DNA of 8,335 nucleotides from Candidatus Njordarchaeota archaeon. Its GTDB lineage: Archaea; Asgardarchaeota; Njordarchaeia; Njordarchaeales; Njordarchaeaceae. Within the stretch, counting starts at the first letter, position 1. Each line of letters begins with the position of its first letter. The position numbers were made by a program, and so were the translations under genes. Of this stretch, positions 5,864-8,335 are shown piece after piece. The stretch covers positions 1 through 8,335 of the forward strand of contig JAHQWF010000010.1 of NCBI GenBank assembly GCA_029856055.1, in the 5' to 3' direction. The notes beneath the pieces are model-generated. The model was not told the origin of the DNA and did no database searches. It saw only the letters and a program-made list of their open reading frames with translations.

Positions 5864-6607
5864 GTGAGGCTAAAGAACACGGGCGCAGTGAAGCCATTAT
5901 GGGTATTTAGAACGAACGGATTTGTTAGTTCTTCTCCGGCTTTGGGTGATATTGATGGTGATGGCAAACTAGAGGTGGCTGTGAGTAGCCATGATAAAGT
6001 CATTTATGCTATTAATGGCGAGGATGGTAGCTTGTTATGGAAGTATACTGCGGGAATTGGGTTATTTCTTCTCCAGCTTCAGGTTATGTTGATGGTGATG
6101 ATAGACTTGATGTCATTGTTGGTAGCAGGGATAATAATACCTATGCTCTTAGGGGGAGTGCTGTGGAAATATACCGCCCAGTGGTTCGTTGATTCATCTC
6201 CTTCTCTAGGAGACATTGACGGCGACGGCAAGATTGAAGTAGTTATTGGTTCATGGGATGGTAATATCTATGCTCTTGATGTCCCATCAGCGGGGAGTAG
6301 GGTTTATTGGCAGGGTCTTCATGGGGATCCATGGTTTAACTCGACTCGCTGTTTATGCTTTATTGACCCGGACATGGATTTCTTATCTACGTATAGCGAG
6401 TTACTTTATGACACTGATCCTCATGATCCGGATACTGATAATGATTTTTGTTTGGATGGCGTCGAGGTTTATCGTGGCAGGAATCCGCTAGTCTTTGATA
6501 ATGTACATGTTTTGATTCCGTTGACAGTTCTTATTGTCTGTATTGTTTGTTTCGCTTCTTATATTGTTTTTAGGAAGCTAAGAAAGGCTAGAAATAAAAT
6601 TATCTAA
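5864..6607 (+). CDS. FG-GAP/propeller-type surface protein with calcium-loop segment and C-terminal anchor (damaged)
   Basis: A 247-codon frame from GTG 5864. Two FG-GAP-like units are clear: FVSSSPALGDIDGDGKLEV (residues about 19-37) and FVDSSPSLGDIDGDGKIEVV, each followed by a YAxx...LWKYTA or IYALD strand. Between them 6058-6157 is read out of frame; the alternative frame there gives WVISSPASGYVDGD and IVGSRDNNTYAL, a third such unit. Next comes an acidic thrombospondin type 3-like stretch (DTDPHDPDTDNDFCLDGVEV), expected to bind calcium, then a membrane helix near residues 213-235 and a basic tail RKLRKARNKII. The N-terminus is also broken: a signal peptide-like sequence lies upstream in another frame. 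It is probably a pseudogene, or a good gene with indel errors. The original protein would have been an exported, C-terminally anchored propeller. Confidence 0.68.
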   Translation: MRLKNTGAVKPLWVFRTNGFVSSSPALGDIDGDGKLEVAVSSHDKVIYAINGEDGSLLWKYTAGIGLFLLQLQVMLMVMIDLMSLLVAGIIIPMLLGGVLWKYTAQWFVDSSPSLGDIDGDGKIEVVIGSWDGNIYALDVPSAGSRVYWQGLHGDPWFNSTRCLCFIDPDMDFLSTYSELLYDTDPHDPDTDNDFCLDGVEVYRGRNPLVFDNVHVLIPLTVLIVCIVCFASYIVFRKLRKARNKII

Positions 6608-6711
6608 TCTTGTATTTCACTGTGCATTGTATTATGATTCTTGATGATGATTGTGCTAGGTCAGATTAATAAGTTTAATTTAAAGAAGCTAGGTTCACTA
6701 TTTATTGATTC
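6608..6711. other. Convergent intergenic spacer
   Basis: AT-rich spacer between the end of the surface-protein cluster and the end of the leftward HD-domain gene. I see no gene, and no hairpin or long T run strong enough to call a terminator on either strand. Confidence 0.5.
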
Positions 6712-8232
6712 TTACTGATCATTATTCTTATTTTCTTTTATGTAGTTTAAGAATGTTTCTTCAACTTTGTTTTTTAGTTTGATTAGGTTTCTTCTTTTTA
6801 CTCTAGGTATGTAAAAGTATAAATAGAAGTGTGTGTATTTCTTGCTCATTTCAACAAGTTTCTGGATATATAGTGATATCTCTGACATCTTTACTATCTT
6901 GTTTAGAGGAACATAGAAGAATATTTCTTCTTCTCCACGCCAATCATAAGGTGTTGTTGGTTCTCTCGTGACAGCTATCACTTCTATGTCTCTATCTATA
7001 CTGTCCTTTAAGTTTTCTGTGAATGAGTCAATTATCTCATCATTATTGAATAATGAAGAGACCTTTTTAGCTGTGGTGTAAGGATCATCATTATTTCCGA
7101 TTGATCGTATTTTAGCTACATATTCCTCGAACGTGCTCCATATTGGTAGTGGTAAGTATTCTTGGTTAAATAATCCCTTAAACAAATAGTATCTTTCAGA
7201 GCTCTCTTTATACGCTTGACGAAGCATGTTAACTATGTAGTTGTCATCTATATAATTAATTTCATCTATTACATATCTAGTATAATGAAAGAAATCGGGT
7301 TTAACATAGTTATCCTCAATTAAGTTTTGTATAAGTATTCGAATTATTGTATCTAGCAAATTAACTTTTTGATGATAGTAAAGCCATCTATACATTTTAT
7401 ATCTAGCATCAAGCATGTCTTCTACTGAGCCTAGAGACCTTATATGGGTTACTAACATTAATTTATCCCGCTCTAATTCTACAATATGAATGTTTTTGAT
7501 CAAGTTATCTGTATCAACTAATCCATACGGCACTCCCATACCATAGCTATCGCGCAGCAAGTTATCGAGTCTATCTGCATCGACTTGACTATCAATGATG
7601 TCTCTAAGAATGGACCATGCTGGAGGTTTAAGCAGTAGTTCTTTTATATTAGGATAATTTTTGCTTAATAATGAAGCTACATCGTAGGGATTTATTCCAG
7701 CATCAATAATGGCTTCTCTAATAGTTGTCTCCCCTATAATCAATTTATATGAGTAGTATTCGTGAACATTATTAAAACCTAAATTCGATAGCTCCTTGAA
7801 ATCGCTTGGATAATGCCTCTCCAGTATTTGCCTTAGAATAGTTTCACTAGTATGAGAGAACGGGCCGTGACCTACGTCGTGAAGAAGGGCTGCGAATCTG
7901 ACTAACTGCAGTATCTCAGCTAGCTCGTACTCATCGCTCCATTCGTCACGCCACCTTTTACGGTATCTACGTAGATATATTTCCATAGCATTTTTAGTTA
8001 TAGAATAAGCTATCTGCATTGTTCCTAAACTATGCTCGTATCTTGTTGAGTTATGGCTCGGATAAACAAGATTTGCTAATCCTGATTTCTTAATATATCG
8101 TAATCTATCGAAGAAAGGTGATATAGTGACATCATACTCATTTCTAGTCAGTAGAATAATGCCGTGAATTGGGTCTTTTATACCAATTACGAATCTAAGA
8201 CCTTTAGTAATGCTCAACTCTTTCTTCTCCAT
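6712..8232 (-). CDS. SAMHD1-like HD-domain phosphohydrolase
   Basis: A 506-residue cytoplasmic protein of the HD superfamily, nearest to the SAMHD1/YwfO-type group of nucleotide phosphohydrolases (COG1078-like). It opens with the family's GIKDPIHGIILLT stretch. The metal ligands are all present: His67 in RYEHSLGTM, His118-Asp119 in ALLHDVGHGPFSH and Asp220 in SQVDADRLDNLLRDSYGMG. His122 and His127 follow the HD motif as in dNTP triphosphohydrolases. Family members hydrolyse dNTPs or related phosphoesters; the true substrate here is unknown. Residues from about 340 on are charged, with no motif that I recognise. The start at 8232 lies 8 bases after the stop of a co-oriented gene, suggesting an operon. 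Codon use and frame are clean, unlike the cluster to its left. Confidence 0.87.
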   Translation of the reverse strand: MEKKELSITKGLRFVIGIKDPIHGIILLTRNEYDVTISPFFDRLRYIKKSGLANLVYPSHNSTRYEHSLGTMQIAYSITKNAMEIYLRRYRKRWRDEWSDEYELAEILQLVRFAALLHDVGHGPFSHTSETILRQILERHYPSDFKELSNLGFNNVHEYYSYKLIIGETTIREAIIDAGINPYDVASLLSKNYPNIKELLLKPPAWSILRDIIDSQVDADRLDNLLRDSYGMGVPYGLVDTDNLIKNIHIVELERDKLMLVTHIRSLGSVEDMLDARYKMYRWLYYHQKVNLLDTIIRILIQNLIEDNYVKPDFFHYTRYVIDEINYIDDNYIVNMLRQAYKESSERYYLFKGLFNQEYLPLPIWSTFEEYVAKIRSIGNNDDPYTTAKKVSSLFNNDEIIDSFTENLKDSIDRDIEVIAVTREPTTPYDWRGEEEIFFYVPLNKIVKMSEISLYIQKLVEMSKKYTHFYLYFYIPRVKRRNLIKLKNKVEETFLNYIKENKNNDQ

Positions 8233-8240
8233 AAATCTCT

Positions 8241-8335
8241 TTAATCAATATTTACAGCTTTTAATGTATTTTTTATTTTTTCTATGAGATAACTTTGTTC
8301 TAAGTCTCGTATTAATCCATCAATAACTATAACAT
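8241..8335 (-). CDS. C-terminal end of an unidentified protein
   Basis: A leftward open frame enters from the right edge and ends at TAA (8243-8241), giving about 30 residues that include VIVIDGLIRDLEQSYLIEKI and end TLKAVNID. The composition looks like a normal helical C-terminus. It lies 8 bases before the HD-domain gene on the same strand, so the two are probably co-transcribed. Too little is visible to name a family. Confidence 0.55.
   Translation of the reverse strand, partial: VIVIDGLIRDLEQSYLIEKIKNTLKAVNID

Noticed and set aside
6062..6150. Transmembrane helix inside gene 5
   Set aside because: The hydrophobic stretch arises from reading an FG-GAP repeat out of frame; the alternative frame gives a normal repeat.
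6246..6491. Rightward 81-codon frame
   Set aside because: It overlaps the acidic calcium-loop part of gene 5 in another frame, with Met/Ile-rich shadow composition.
6608..6711. Terminator between convergent genes
   Set aside because: There is no convincing hairpin and only short T runs in generally AT-rich sequence.

Overview
The window looks like chromosomal DNA of a hyperthermophilic archaeon, most likely a low-GC crenarchaeon of the Desulfurococcales type. This rests on an apparent archaeal 8-oxoguanine glycosylase (AGOG) tail at the left edge, GTG starts, GGTG/GGTGA ribosome-binding sites that suit an archaeal 16S 3' end, TATA-like boxes close to starts, and a HEPN/MNT pair of the kind common in thermophiles. 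The genus is a guess.

Left part (1-1000): the C-terminal end of an AGOG-like DNA repair enzyme reads rightward. It converges on a leftward two-gene HEPN/MNT module. The minimal nucleotidyltransferase (277-600) is intact. The HEPN gene (about 581-990) is split by a one-base frameshift in a run of six T. That run forms a textbook -1 slippery heptamer (U UUU UUG), so decay, sequencing error and programmed frameshifting must all be considered.

Centre (1175-6607): one closely packed rightward cluster of surface proteins, with 7-9 bases between units. Gene 1 (1175-2491) is a secreted transglutaminase-like (TGL) protein with a complete Cys-His-Asp triad. Gene 2 (2495-4024, probable start 2501) is membrane-anchored, with seven W-K-T-Y repeats (predicted seven-bladed beta-propeller) followed by a shortened TGL domain with its own Cys-His-Asp. 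Gene 3 (4032-5339) has the same anchor and seven repeats, but its TGL tail has decayed and continues out of frame at 5312-5536. Gene 4 (5545-5850) keeps only the anchor and the first repeat. Gene 5 (5864-6607) is an FG-GAP-type propeller fragment with a calcium-loop segment and a C-terminal membrane anchor, damaged by several frameshifts. An 86-base block is almost identical between the TGL cores of genes 1 and 2 (59 bases perfectly so), pointing to recent duplication, grafting or gene conversion. The cluster thus shows a surface-protein family expanding, swapping domains and decaying in place. Genes 1 and 2 are the only two with an apparent working TGL triad; they could cleave or cross-link proteins at the cell envelope (inference).

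Right part (6712-8335): a leftward SAMHD1-like HD-domain phosphohydrolase with all metal ligands, preceded by 8 bases and the C-terminal end of an unidentified co-oriented gene running off the window. No stretch over 300 bases lacks a gene. The main caution is that four of the disruptions are single-base indels, mostly in short homopolymers, so read quality has to be excluded before biological conclusions are drawn.
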